A DNA stretch of 64,000 nt. Origin: Xenorhabdus sp014467285 (GTDB lineage: Bacteria > Pseudomonadota > Gammaproteobacteria > Enterobacterales > Enterobacteriaceae). Below are positions 1-8,651 of this stretch, piece after piece. A program made the translations under genes and the position numbers. The stretch's first letter is position 1; every line of letters begins with the position of its first letter. A model generated the notes under the pieces. It was not told the DNA's origin, did not search any database, and was given only the letters and a program-made list of their open reading frames with translations. The stretch spans positions 6,034-70,033 of the forward strand of contig NZ_NKHR01000020.1 in assembly GCF_014467285.1 (NCBI RefSeq), written 5' to 3'.

Positions 1-463
1 GAGCCAAGTGTGCAAACGCACCTTGTGCATCATCCCGTTCATTTTTGCTCGCCTGTTCAATGAAACTGCCTTGCGCGGACTCAAAACGCTTGAGTACCTG
101 CTGCGCCAACCGACGCTTTATCAGCGGCTTGGCTGGCCACGCCTTTTCCCAGTAGTTTTTGACATATTCGGCCAATAATTCCAGGGCGAGGATCAACTCA
201 GCAGCATTGCCGGCATGTTGCAAAGTACGCAACAGATGCACCATCAACCGAAAATCCTTGCAGTTTTCACTCAGCAGTTGCAATGCCTGCCGCTGGATCT
301 CTTCAATATCCAACGAACTGTGCGACAGCGAGCCAAATTTGATCATTTCGCCGTCAATGTATTCCCATGAAGGTTCACCATCTCCCAGCGCTTTGCCAAT
401 CTGTTCATCGGACAAAGGCGCCAACAGAGAGCCGAACCAGTCAAATTGTGTTCTGATGTCCAT
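1..463 (-). CDS. tssA: Type VI secretion protein TssA, N-terminal part (cut by window edge)
   Basis: The reading frame starts with ATG at 463 and stays open to the left edge (about 154 residues), so the C-terminus is missing. The visible part begins MDIRTQFDWFGSLLAPLSDE and contains the ImpA-type N-terminal helical domain: an acidic stretch ending in GEPSWEYIDGEM, then LLRTLQHAGNAAELILALEL and a YWEKAWPAKPLIKRR segment. TssA caps and organises sheath polymerisation on the T6SS baseplate in the cytoplasm. The gene starts 5 bases after the tagO stop and is the last visible gene of the leftward T6SS operon. Which TssA subclass it is depends on the missing C-terminal half. Confidence 0.8.
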   Translation of the reverse strand, partial: MDIRTQFDWFGSLLAPLSDEQIGKALGDGEPSWEYIDGEMIKFGSLSHSSLDIEEIQRQALQLLSENCKDFRLMVHLLRTLQHAGNAAELILALELLAEYVKNYWEKAWPAKPLIKRRLAQQVLKRFESAQGSFIEQASKNERDDAQGAFAHLA

Positions 464-468
464 GTCGA

Positions 469-1137
469 TTACCAACGGCAAGCAGCACGCAATGGCTTCG
501 CTGCCTGCTCCAACTGAGAAATGTTAAAGGTGATCTGATGACCATTACTGCCCGTAATGGTCATCCGTTCGCTGTTCATCAGGCGCTTGATTTCCTCAAT
601 GCCCGGTAAGCCACGGCTGGATTCCCATAAGTAACCGTGTTCGCGTACAAACCATTCAGTTCGGTACTCGGTTTTATCTGTTGTCACCGTGACAACTCCG
701 GATTCCGCGGCTTTAGGCAGTGCCACCTGCAAACGGGTGATACTGTCAATACAGCTCAGCATTAATACAGGACGTGGAGGTGCTACCCCAATCGCGGGCG
801 TGGTCAGAATAATCGGTGCCTCGCCGTTCTCTCCCTGCTTTACAATGAAATCAGTGGAGTAATCGGTACGTTTCATCTCCTGTTCCATCGCCTGCCGCCA
901 TAAAAATCCCATATTTTCGATAGGAATTTGTACAGTTTTGAACTTGAGGTTATTCAACGCACTGTCATAACATGCCAGCCGAATAAGAGGAGACGGCTCA
1001 AAACGGCAGTTATACAGTTCATCTAAATTTTGTTCTTCCTTTACCGCGACGGCTTCCTTTGGTTCTACCACCGCCGCAAGCTTTGGGTTCCCTGCCAATG
1101 ACGCGAGTAATGAACTGATAATTAAAACAATATTCAT
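469..1137 (-). CDS. tagO: T6SS-associated protein TagO (VasI family)
   Basis: The protein has 222 residues with a hydrophobic N-terminus (MNIVLIISSLLASLAG) that looks like a signal peptide or membrane anchor, so it probably acts in the periplasm. The core holds the VasI-type sequence NCRFEPSPLIRLACYDSAL with paired cysteines. The C-terminal half has a further Cys in VLMLSCIDSITRLQVALP, a GYLWESSRGLPGIEEIKRLM segment and a beta-rich end. VasI/TagO is an accessory protein found in many gammaproteobacterial T6SS loci; its exact role is unsettled. Its start overlaps the stop of the VasH-like gene by 4 bases and tssA follows 5 bases after its stop. Confidence 0.75.
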   Translation of the reverse strand: MNIVLIISSLLASLAGNPKLAAVVEPKEAVAVKEEQNLDELYNCRFEPSPLIRLACYDSALNNLKFKTVQIPIENMGFLWRQAMEQEMKRTDYSTDFIVKQGENGEAPIILTTPAIGVAPPRPVLMLSCIDSITRLQVALPKAAESGVVTVTTDKTEYRTEWFVREHGYLWESSRGLPGIEEIKRLMNSERMTITGSNGHQITFNISQLEQAAKPLRAACRW

Positions 1138-1940
1138 AATCTACACCCGTATTTAGCCAGTTTGTAAACCAACGTCCGCTGGGCAATGCCTAAGCTTTGC
1201 GCAATCAATCGGGTGTCGTTACCAAACTGACGCTGACGTTGAACCAACACGGCGCTTTCAAATTCTTCTATGGCCTTTGGCAGATTATCGATATGACTGT
1301 AATCCACGGAGATACTGCTGACTGCCGCTGGGTTTTTCGATTCACTCAGGGAAGCAAGCAGTTCATCCAATTGTTTTTCTTTCTGGCGTTGAACCTGAAA
1401 TACCTGACGAATTTGGCGTAACTGTCCACGCAGTTGTTCGAGTTCCTGCAATTTTTTCAGGCGATGCTGCATAACATGGCAATAAATGCCGAACATGTTT
1501 TCATTGTTGGTGAAATGGTTGACATTTTCGGCAAATATGGCGATTACACCGCAAGCCTGTCCGTTGCAGTCAAACAGGGGAATGCCGTACAACCCACAGT
1601 TATGCGGTAACTCTGCAATAAATGTACGGAAGTAGGGATCATCAATACGCGCCCCGTGATTAAGGGAATCCCAGATCGTTGGGGTTCCCTTGCGCAATAC
1701 TTGTATCAACGGATTATTGACGTCATCGATAGCCACATGCAGCCGACGTGAATTGGTCTGCTGAGGTTCCGGCAGGTTGTAACTTTCCAGCCTGTTTTCA
1801 GTGATGTTGAGCAGGAAAACCAACAGGGCATCAAAACGCGAGCTATGGCTGACCTGCAAAACCTGCAAAAAATGGTCAACCAGTTGTTCTATAGTGTCAT
1901 ATTCCAATAACGCTAACGCGCTTTTCAGCCGCTGTTTCAT
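1134..1940 (-). CDS. VasH-like T6SS regulator lacking the AAA+ domain
   Basis: This 268-residue protein occupies the place where other T6SS loci carry VasH, a sigma-54-dependent activator of roughly 500 residues. Residues about 1-155 look like a GAF-type sensory domain (for example YFRTFIAELPHNCGLYGIPL and CGVIAIFAENVNHF). Residues about 157-200 form a Gln/Lys/Glu-rich coiled coil. Residues about 220-268 are a Fis-type helix-turn-helix (DTRLIAQSLGIAQRTLVYKL). No Walker A, Walker B or GAFTGA motif is present, so it cannot act as a classical sigma-54 ATPase. It may be a plain DNA-binding regulator or a repressor-like relic. The start overlaps the clpV stop by one base (TAATG), so it is translated within the operon. 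The missing domain is seen directly; the regulatory role is inferred. Confidence 0.75.
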   Translation of the reverse strand: MKQRLKSALALLEYDTIEQLVDHFLQVLQVSHSSRFDALLVFLLNITENRLESYNLPEPQQTNSRRLHVAIDDVNNPLIQVLRKGTPTIWDSLNHGARIDDPYFRTFIAELPHNCGLYGIPLFDCNGQACGVIAIFAENVNHFTNNENMFGIYCHVMQHRLKKLQELEQLRGQLRQIRQVFQVQRQKEKQLDELLASLSESKNPAAVSSISVDYSHIDNLPKAIEEFESAVLVQRQRQFGNDTRLIAQSLGIAQRTLVYKLAKYGCRL

Positions 1941-4678
1941 TATTCTGCCTCCTCAACCTCTGCCTGAAACTCGTGCTCTGCTACGGTTAAGCGAATCGCG
2001 CTGATTTGTGTACCCGCAGCCATTTTCTGTAACAGCAGTAACGAAACCGGCGGTAACAATGCGCCATCAATGATGGACTCCAACATACGGGCGCCGTTTT
2101 CTGCACGGGTAGCGCGTTGCAGGATCTCTTCTGATACTTCATCACTGATAGTGACTTCGGCGTTGAAACGTTGAGTCAGCAGCGTATCCAGTCGGGCCAG
2201 TTTGCTCTGAATGATGGTTTTCAGTGTTTCATGGCCTAACGGCAGGTAAGGAATCACTTCCATACGTGCCAACAGTGCCGGCTTGAAGAATGCCGCCAAT
2301 TCTGGATAAAGCAGGTCGTTGAGCTGATCAGGCTGCTCAGCATGGTCTACGATGGTTTGGTAGCCCAGATTAGAAGTCAGGAAGAACACGACGTTTTTAC
2401 AGTCGATGATGCGTCCTTCTCCATCAGCCAGTTCCCCTTTGTCGAACGCCTGATAGAACAGGTTCAGTACATCCGGGTGCGCTTTTTCCACTTCATCCAG
2501 CAAAACAACGGAATACGGTTTCTGGCGGATAGCTTCGGTGAGCACGCCACCTTCTCCATAACCGACGTAACCCGGAGGTGAGCCAATCAGGCGGGAAACC
2601 GTATGTTTCTCCTGAAACTCAGACATGTTGATGGTGGTGAGGTATTGGCGACCGCCAAACATCAGTTCCGCAATTTGCAGGACAGTTTCGGTTTTACCGA
2701 CTCCGCTTGGCCCCACCAGCAGGAATGCCCCCAGAGGACGACCGGGACGACGCAAGTCCGCGCGGGCAGTCAGCAGATGTTTATGCAGGCATTGGATCGC
2801 CGTTTCCTGCCCTTTGATGCTTTGCCCCAAATGCGTTGGCAGTTCAGTGACGATGGACAGCTCGCTCTGTGACAAGCGGTTCAGTGGAACGCCTGTCCAC
2901 TCAGCAATGACCGACGCGATCTGGGTTTTGTCCACGTGTGGTGAAACCAGAGTTTGCTTCTGCTGTAGCTCTGCCAGTTGTACGTTAAGCACCGCCAGTT
3001 TTTCGATCAGGGATTGTTCATCGGCAGTTTCTTCGGCGGACTCAGCTTCTTCAACGGCCTTGTCTTGCTCGTTCGCTTCATTTTCTTCCGCGTTTTCAGC
3101 AATCTCTTCAACCGCTTTTTCCACGGCGGTTTCGGCCGTTTTTTCTGCATCAGCCGGTAAAGAATCATCAGCCAGCAACTGACTGCGCAGGTCGATGATC
3201 TGTTTCACCAATTCCTGCTGCTGTTGCCAATTGCTTTCCAGCTCAGCAAGTTGCCCCTGAATCTCTTTCTGCTGGTTTTGCAGCTCTTCCAATCGCTCCG
3301 CATGGACGTTCAGTCCCATACGTTGCTCTCTTTCCAGCACGTCGATTTCCATTTGCATCTGGTGCAATTCGGTCGTTAACGAAGAGATCTGACGTGGCGG
3401 CGAAGTCAGGTTGATAGCAACACGGGCACAGGCCGTATCCAGTACATCAATCGCTTTATCCGGCAGTTGACGGCCGGAAAGATAACGGTCGCTCAATACC
3501 GCAGAGGCTTTCAGCGCTTCATCATCAATCAGAACACCATGCGCCTGCTCATAAATGGCACGCAGGCCACGCATGATGACCGTGGCTTCGTCCGCGGTTG
3601 GCTCAGAGACTTTCACCAGTTGGAAACGACGGGACAGGGCCGCGTCTTTTTCGAAATATTTTTTGTATTCACTCCATGTGGTCGCTGCGATGGTTTTCAG
3701 TTCACCACGTGCCAGTGCTGGTTTCAGCAGGTTGGAGATATCCAGACCACCCGCTTGGTTACCGGCACCAATCAGAGTGTGGGCTTCATCGATAAACAGG
3801 ATGATGGGTTTTGACGATTGGCTAATTTCAGCCATGATGCCTTTGAAACGTTTTTCAAATTCACCCTTAACCGCCGCACCCGCCTGCAATGCCCCAAGAT
3901 CCAGTGTCATCAATTCACTGTTGCGTAATTTATCCGGTACGCGATCGTTAATAATGCGCAATGCCAGACCTTCAATCAGGGCGCTTTTACCTACACCGGC
4001 TTCACCGACAACGATAGGGTTGTTTTTGCGACGACGGCAAAGAATGTCGATCATCAGATCGATTTCATTATCACGGCACAAAACCGGATCAAGTTTGCCC
4101 TGACGGGCTTGTTCGGTCATGTTTTGGGTAAAACGCGCCAGCAGGCTGTCGCTGTTTGCCGGGTGTACACCCTGTCCCTCTTTATCGCTGGCAGCAAAAG
4201 GTTGCTCAGCAGAGCCATTCGTCCATTCAGCAAAATTCTGGCGGAGCAATTCACGGTTGATACCCGCTAGCAAACGCGCCGTTTGTGGTGCCAGATAACG
4301 CAGCGGGCTAAACAGCAGTGCAATCAGCATCACGCCACTGCGCAGTTCGCTGTGCTGCATTTCAGTGGAAGCCAGTAACCAACTATCCTGCAACCACTCC
4401 ACCAGCATCGGGGAGAAATTGGGGTAAGTTTGCACAATCGATTGATGATGTGTCATCACTTGATCGAGTTGCTCTTTTACTAGATCTTTATCAATGTCTA
4501 CTTTATTTAGAATCAGTCGCACATCACTGAGCGGGGTATCGATCATTTGAAGCAGCAGTTGTGCAACTGTGATTTCAGGTTGTTGCTGACTGACACAAGA
4601 TGCCGCCGCCGCTTCCAGTGCATGGCGGGTCATCGGGTTTAAACGATTTACAAGAGTGGGCAGATCAATCTGAATCAT
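1940..4678 (-). CDS. tssH: T6SS sheath-disassembly ATPase ClpV (TssH)
   Basis: A 912-residue Hsp100/ClpB-type AAA+ ATPase that recycles contracted TssB/TssC sheaths in the cytoplasm. It has a Clp N-domain (about 1-160), a first AAA+ module with Walker A GEAGVGKS (near residue 227) and Walker B LFIDEAH (near 293), a coiled-coil middle domain, and a second AAA+ module with GPSGVGKTETV (near 656), VVLLDEVEKAHPD and a Clp D2 small domain at the end. Residues about 504-554 are a run of Glu/Ala-rich low-complexity sequence inside the middle domain, which makes the protein longer than usual ClpV proteins. The gene follows tssL by 9 bases. Confidence 0.95.
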   Translation of the reverse strand: MIQIDLPTLVNRLNPMTRHALEAAAASCVSQQQPEITVAQLLLQMIDTPLSDVRLILNKVDIDKDLVKEQLDQVMTHHQSIVQTYPNFSPMLVEWLQDSWLLASTEMQHSELRSGVMLIALLFSPLRYLAPQTARLLAGINRELLRQNFAEWTNGSAEQPFAASDKEGQGVHPANSDSLLARFTQNMTEQARQGKLDPVLCRDNEIDLMIDILCRRRKNNPIVVGEAGVGKSALIEGLALRIINDRVPDKLRNSELMTLDLGALQAGAAVKGEFEKRFKGIMAEISQSSKPIILFIDEAHTLIGAGNQAGGLDISNLLKPALARGELKTIAATTWSEYKKYFEKDAALSRRFQLVKVSEPTADEATVIMRGLRAIYEQAHGVLIDDEALKASAVLSDRYLSGRQLPDKAIDVLDTACARVAINLTSPPRQISSLTTELHQMQMEIDVLEREQRMGLNVHAERLEELQNQQKEIQGQLAELESNWQQQQELVKQIIDLRSQLLADDSLPADAEKTAETAVEKAVEEIAENAEENEANEQDKAVEEAESAEETADEQSLIEKLAVLNVQLAELQQKQTLVSPHVDKTQIASVIAEWTGVPLNRLSQSELSIVTELPTHLGQSIKGQETAIQCLHKHLLTARADLRRPGRPLGAFLLVGPSGVGKTETVLQIAELMFGGRQYLTTINMSEFQEKHTVSRLIGSPPGYVGYGEGGVLTEAIRQKPYSVVLLDEVEKAHPDVLNLFYQAFDKGELADGEGRIIDCKNVVFFLTSNLGYQTIVDHAEQPDQLNDLLYPELAAFFKPALLARMEVIPYLPLGHETLKTIIQSKLARLDTLLTQRFNAEVTISDEVSEEILQRATRAENGARMLESIIDGALLPPVSLLLLQKMAAGTQISAIRLTVAEHEFQAEVEEAE

Positions 4679-4687
4679 AGCGACTTC

Positions 4688-5455
4688 CTATCTCAATAAG
4701 TTACTTAGCTGCTTTAATATGTCTTGGGTCTGATCACCGAGGCGAATGGCATAGAAGCTGTAAATGGCAATCAGCAAACCTGCGCTGATACAGAACAGGT
4801 GCTTGATAGTCCATCGTCTGCTCAAGCGATAACGCGCATCACTCTCGTTGATATTGACGTACAGCGTGGTTGGTGGAGCGTCTCCGCGCAGTGAGTGAAG
4901 CTGTTGTTGCAAGCGGCGGAACAGGCGCTCAAAGTCATCGCTTTTCTGGGTGCTGACTTTGTAACGTCCGCGATATCCCAGACAGAGACAGAGGTAAATG
5001 AACTCTAGCAGATGCTGGTAACGCTGAGCCTCTCCCATCAAGCGTTCAAGCAACACGAAAACTTTCTCACCCCCCCAAGTTTCATTGTGGAAGTGCACCA
5101 GCAGTGATTGCTTCAACCAGCCATTCTGACTGTTCCAACCATGCCCCAACGCGGTTTCATCAATGAAGGTGCACAGTACGTAACGAAATGAAACAATCGC
5201 GCCGGGTTCATAACCCTTCGTTTGCAGAAACTGCTCAATAGCCCGAATGTCAGTCACAACCTGTTGGTAAAGCTTGTCTGGCAGTGCCTGATCATTCATG
5301 TCCTGCAAGCGTAAAACCATCCCCAACAACGGGGTGGCGGCATCGATCATTGGGTTGAGGCTTTCACCCCGCAACGGTAGCTGGTACTGACGCTGAAATG
5401 TTTTCAGCGTTTCAGACTTTTCCAGCGACAGACTGTCAACATTGATATCACTCAT
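4688..5455 (-). CDS. tssL: T6SS inner-membrane protein TssL (DotU/IcmH family)
   Basis: A 255-residue protein of the IcmH/DotU family. The cytoplasmic helical domain includes NPMIDAATPLLGMVLRLQDM, the conserved FRYVLCTFIDETALG and GWNSQNGW segments, and EFIYLCLCLGYRGRYKV. A single transmembrane helix lies near the C-terminus (HLFCISAGLLIAIYSFYAI), followed by a short periplasmic tail. There is no C-terminal OmpA-like peptidoglycan-binding domain, so anchoring to the wall would need another protein. TssL forms the membrane complex with TssM and TssJ. The gene starts 2 bases after the tssK stop. Confidence 0.93.
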   Translation of the reverse strand: MSDINVDSLSLEKSETLKTFQRQYQLPLRGESLNPMIDAATPLLGMVLRLQDMNDQALPDKLYQQVVTDIRAIEQFLQTKGYEPGAIVSFRYVLCTFIDETALGHGWNSQNGWLKQSLLVHFHNETWGGEKVFVLLERLMGEAQRYQHLLEFIYLCLCLGYRGRYKVSTQKSDDFERLFRRLQQQLHSLRGDAPPTTLYVNINESDARYRLSRRWTIKHLFCISAGLLIAIYSFYAIRLGDQTQDILKQLSNLLR

Positions 5456-5457
5456 GA

Positions 5458-6810
5458 TTATTCCTTACCGCCCCTGATAGCCCAGAGCTGCATATCTAAG
5501 TCAGGGAAATCCCCTGATACGTGGAATGCGATGGAATTTCCTTGCTGGATTTCTTTCCATGCCGGGCTCTTCTGATCCAGACGGAAGTAGGTATATCCAG
5601 AGTGATATGGCAACTGGCGAGGTGCTGCGGACAGTGCAATCAGTGGCACGCCCGGCAACTGAACGCTGACCAGATCGCGGATTTTTTCCATCGAAGTGAC
5701 TTTGGTTTGCTGGACGAACTGACGACGCAATTGTTCCTGCGGCGTGCTGGCACTGATTGCCAGTACGAATTCGGCTTTGCGCAGCAGATCATTGTCGTGG
5801 AGCGTTGCCACACGGATACCGCCTTCGTTCTGTTTCAGGGCAATCGACGTTGCACGTGGTGTCAGAACGACATTCAACGCATCACGGATTGCGTGCATTG
5901 CATCCTGGAAGGTGTCTGTCAGGTTATTGTGGTCATATGCCAATACATTCCCCGGCAGGCGGCTTGCATCTGTGAAGGTTCTCAGCTCACCACACGTCTG
6001 GAGCAGTTCGGTATATAAATGCAGCGGGTGCAGAACGGTTTGTTTTGCATAATGGTTGAACAACGGCTGAACACGGTTGAGCAATTGCAGCATCATAAAT
6101 TCTGCTACATCCGCAACACCTTGCTGACCTGGCGAGCCGATACGTTTAGCCAATGTTCTTGAGCGTTCTGTCAGCAGGCCATCGATTTCCACCATGAAAC
6201 GCTTGAGTTTGTCAGCCACAAAAATTGACAAACACGTCGGGATAAATTCGTTATCCAGAACGATGTTGCCATCTTTTTGCTTTTCTTTGATGCGGCACAG
6301 CGGGATCGCGGTGTACGCACTCATATCTTCTGAACCCTGCATCAGGACAGGCGTCAATTGGGCAAGATTAAGAACGAAGGAGTCACCGCCCTTGGTATGC
6401 AGGTCGCGGATATCCGTCGGCAATTCCCGATAACGCACCGCACTCTGAATTTCTGCATCCCGATCAGCAATTTCCCGGATGGTATCGCTGGACATGGGCA
6501 ACGCCAGATAAATATCTTTGCTTTTCAGGTCATTGATATTTTCAATATCCAGCGGTTTTGGCAGCAAATCCTGGCTAGGTGCCGAAAATAAGGTGCCATC
6601 AGGCATAATGCCACTGGCTTCGGTAATCCCAATACGCCCCAGTTTAAGCAGATCATCATTGATGCTCAGAGAGCTGAAACCATGCGCATAAGGTGTCAAT
6701 ACTGAAACAAGGCTATGTGCCAAATAATCAATATGTTTTTGTTGTTGCTGAAAATGTTGTGGCTTGATGAATAATCCTTCGTGCCAAATCACCCGATTTT
6801 TACCTGGCAT
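5458..6810 (-). CDS. tssK: T6SS baseplate protein TssK
   Basis: A 450-residue TssK, the trimeric connector between baseplate wedges and the TssL/TssM membrane complex. The N-terminus has the typical VIWHEGLFIKPQHFQQQQKH segment. The C-terminal part carries the receptor-binding-like domain, with QLRRQFVQQTKV, LVSVQLPGVPLIALSAAPRQ and YFRLDQKSPAW. Length fits the family. It lies between tssJ (2 bases upstream) and tssL (2 bases downstream), which suggests translational coupling. Confidence 0.95.
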   Translation of the reverse strand: MPGKNRVIWHEGLFIKPQHFQQQQKHIDYLAHSLVSVLTPYAHGFSSLSINDDLLKLGRIGITEASGIMPDGTLFSAPSQDLLPKPLDIENINDLKSKDIYLALPMSSDTIREIADRDAEIQSAVRYRELPTDIRDLHTKGGDSFVLNLAQLTPVLMQGSEDMSAYTAIPLCRIKEKQKDGNIVLDNEFIPTCLSIFVADKLKRFMVEIDGLLTERSRTLAKRIGSPGQQGVADVAEFMMLQLLNRVQPLFNHYAKQTVLHPLHLYTELLQTCGELRTFTDASRLPGNVLAYDHNNLTDTFQDAMHAIRDALNVVLTPRATSIALKQNEGGIRVATLHDNDLLRKAEFVLAISASTPQEQLRRQFVQQTKVTSMEKIRDLVSVQLPGVPLIALSAAPRQLPYHSGYTYFRLDQKSPAWKEIQQGNSIAFHVSGDFPDLDMQLWAIRGGKE

Positions 6811-6812
6811 GA

Positions 6813-7367
6813 TTACTCCTCCTCTTTTCTAAGTTCGACGTCGTTATTTCTGACATGCACCAAGATGTGGTAATGGCGACCGATGTCTTTTACCCGGATG
6901 ATCTTTTTCCATTCAGATTGGTTTGCATCTGCATAGTGAACGATGACACCGATGTAACGGTTCTTCTTTTCCAGTGTGATGGCTTCCAAGGGCTTGTATT
7001 GCCCCGGCAACAGGGTGTAATCCTGATGATCGATGTAGTTTTTCCCCAGTGACTTTTCGAGTTTGTCGCTTTCAAGCTGGTCGTAATCCGCCGCCAGAAA
7101 ACGAGAATCTTCACTGAGATAAACCAGATTCATTTCAACAGGAGCCGCTTCACCACCTTCATTGGGGTTGATGTCGGGTTCAGCCAGCAATGTAATGTTG
7201 GCAACAGAAGCCTGATCATCAGGTTTACCTACCGGCGTGGAAGGGTCCCAGATAACCTGACCAACTTTTTTTGTTGCGTTCCATGCACTGCTACAGCCGT
7301 TCAGCAACATCACTGACAGCAATAAAATCCCTACAGCCCATAGACGGCGACTAGCGGAATGTGTCAT
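6813..7367 (-). CDS. tssJ: T6SS outer-membrane lipoprotein TssJ
   Basis: I place the start at the ATG at 7367 because GGAGG lies 9 bases upstream; an earlier in-frame ATG at 7418 would add an uncharged-poor leader before the signal peptide. The 184-residue product has a lipoprotein signal peptide with lipobox LLNGC. The mature part contains the TssJ beta-sandwich with MNLVYLSEDSRFLAADYDQL, the family LLPGQYKPLE turn and a final strand VRVKD-like segment. TssJ sits on the inner leaflet of the outer membrane and holds TssM. Its start overlaps the end of tagH by 17 bases. Confidence 0.9.
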   Translation of the reverse strand: MTHSASRRLWAVGILLLSVMLLNGCSSAWNATKKVGQVIWDPSTPVGKPDDQASVANITLLAEPDINPNEGGEAAPVEMNLVYLSEDSRFLAADYDQLESDKLEKSLGKNYIDHQDYTLLPGQYKPLEAITLEKKNRYIGVIVHYADANQSEWKKIIRVKDIGRHYHILVHVRNNDVELRKEEE

Positions 7368-8646
7368 TGCTGGATTCCTCCAAGCCCTGACGCAATGCAC
7401 GGTCATACGCCTGCTCATACACCTCGCGAAATAACTTTTCGAACCCTTGTTGGCGGCTGGAAGCTAATTCACGGTAATAATTGGTGTACATTTCCCACGC
7501 CCAGGATGCGTCTTTATTTTTGACTTCATTACTGCGGCGATAATGTGAGAAACGGCGGAGCAGTTGTTCTGGAGAGAAAGCTTCCAGCATGGTGTCCAGC
7601 GCGGCAGAAATGGCCACGCGGTTGGCCTGATAGTGCAGTTGCAGGTTTTGCAGGCTTTCCGCTACTGCCGCCGGCGCAGACAAGTGAACAGGGCTTTTCT
7701 GATCTGAAAACATCACCTGCATGGTCGTGTCATAATCCATGTTCAGGCGCAGCGGGTTATCTTCGATAGGACGTAGTTGTTTATCACGCAGCCCATGTTG
7801 TTCGCGCTGAAGCGCCAATAACCCTTCAATTGCGGCTTTCATGGTTTTGCCCATCTCTTGCAAAAAGTCATTCGCCTGCTGGCTATCGTGCAATGGCAGC
7901 CGGGCCTCCAGACCACGCATAAGAGGGGTAATAGCAACATGATCAACATCCATATCTTCGTACTGCCGATCGGAAGCGATATCCGGTAAATCAAGGAACT
8001 CCTGATCCATAACACTGCCTCGGTTATCAGAAATAGGGTTAGCAAATGGGGGGGATTGATAATGATCCGGTGGCAACAGTTGTTCCGTATCGTCGGCCTC
8101 AACTTCCGGTTTCAGCGTGGTCAGGCTTTCACTGTCAAGCACCCGGAGCGGATCATCACTGAAACGGTGCATCACCGTCGGCGCAATGCTTTCATCATGG
8201 GCAAACACGGATTTTTGTATCGGCGCGCCTTCCATCATGGCATCCAGCGGGTTGCTGTAACTGGAAACCAACGATTCCGGTGATACGGTTGAAGGATCAA
8301 CGCGATCTGATTCAGAAAAACTGATGTGGATCTTGATCGACAAATTACCGACTTTGATTTGATCGCTTTGCTGCAAACGGATCAGACTTGACTGAGGCGT
8401 CAGGGTTGCATTGTTGATTTGCACCGGCTCAGCAAGCACTTGCAGGCAGAATGCCCCATCCTGCCACTTAATGGCGAATTGTGATGGACGGACATTTCCC
8501 TGCTGATCCTGCACAGACCAAAGGTGGCTTTCACTGCTACCGACCGTACCGCCCTGTGTCGAGAACTGGCAATTGGCGGCTTTACCACTTTCCAACTGTT
8601 CACTATTAAGAACCCGCAATGAAAGGGTTGGTTGATGTTTTTCCAT
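7351..8646 (-). CDS. tagH: T6SS FHA-domain protein TagH (Fha)
   Basis: The start is taken as ATG at 8646, 5 bases after the tssG stop, giving about 431 residues; the frame is open further upstream but would overlap tssG. Residues about 1-105 form an FHA phosphothreonine-recognition domain (TVGSSESHLWSVQD). A poorly conserved, acidic linker follows. The C-terminal TagH domain includes LRLNMDYDTTMQVMFSD and LEAFSPEQLLRRF. In other bacteria Fha proteins relay threonine phosphorylation (PpkA/PppA) to T6SS assembly. No PpkA or PppA gene is seen in this window, so post-translational control here is unknown. Confidence 0.88.
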   Translation of the reverse strand: MEKHQPTLSLRVLNSEQLESGKAANCQFSTQGGTVGSSESHLWSVQDQQGNVRPSQFAIKWQDGAFCLQVLAEPVQINNATLTPQSSLIRLQQSDQIKVGNLSIKIHISFSESDRVDPSTVSPESLVSSYSNPLDAMMEGAPIQKSVFAHDESIAPTVMHRFSDDPLRVLDSESLTTLKPEVEADDTEQLLPPDHYQSPPFANPISDNRGSVMDQEFLDLPDIASDRQYEDMDVDHVAITPLMRGLEARLPLHDSQQANDFLQEMGKTMKAAIEGLLALQREQHGLRDKQLRPIEDNPLRLNMDYDTTMQVMFSDQKSPVHLSAPAAVAESLQNLQLHYQANRVAISAALDTMLEAFSPEQLLRRFSHYRRSNEVKNKDASWAWEMYTNYYRELASSRQQGFEKLFREVYEQAYDRALRQGLEESSNDTFR

Positions 8647-8651
8647 AGTCG

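Noticed and set aside
2625..3182. 185-residue Ser-rich plus-strand frame opposite clpV
   Set aside because: Shadow of the clpV coding strand; its Ser-rich composition is the complement of the Glu/Ala-rich insert.
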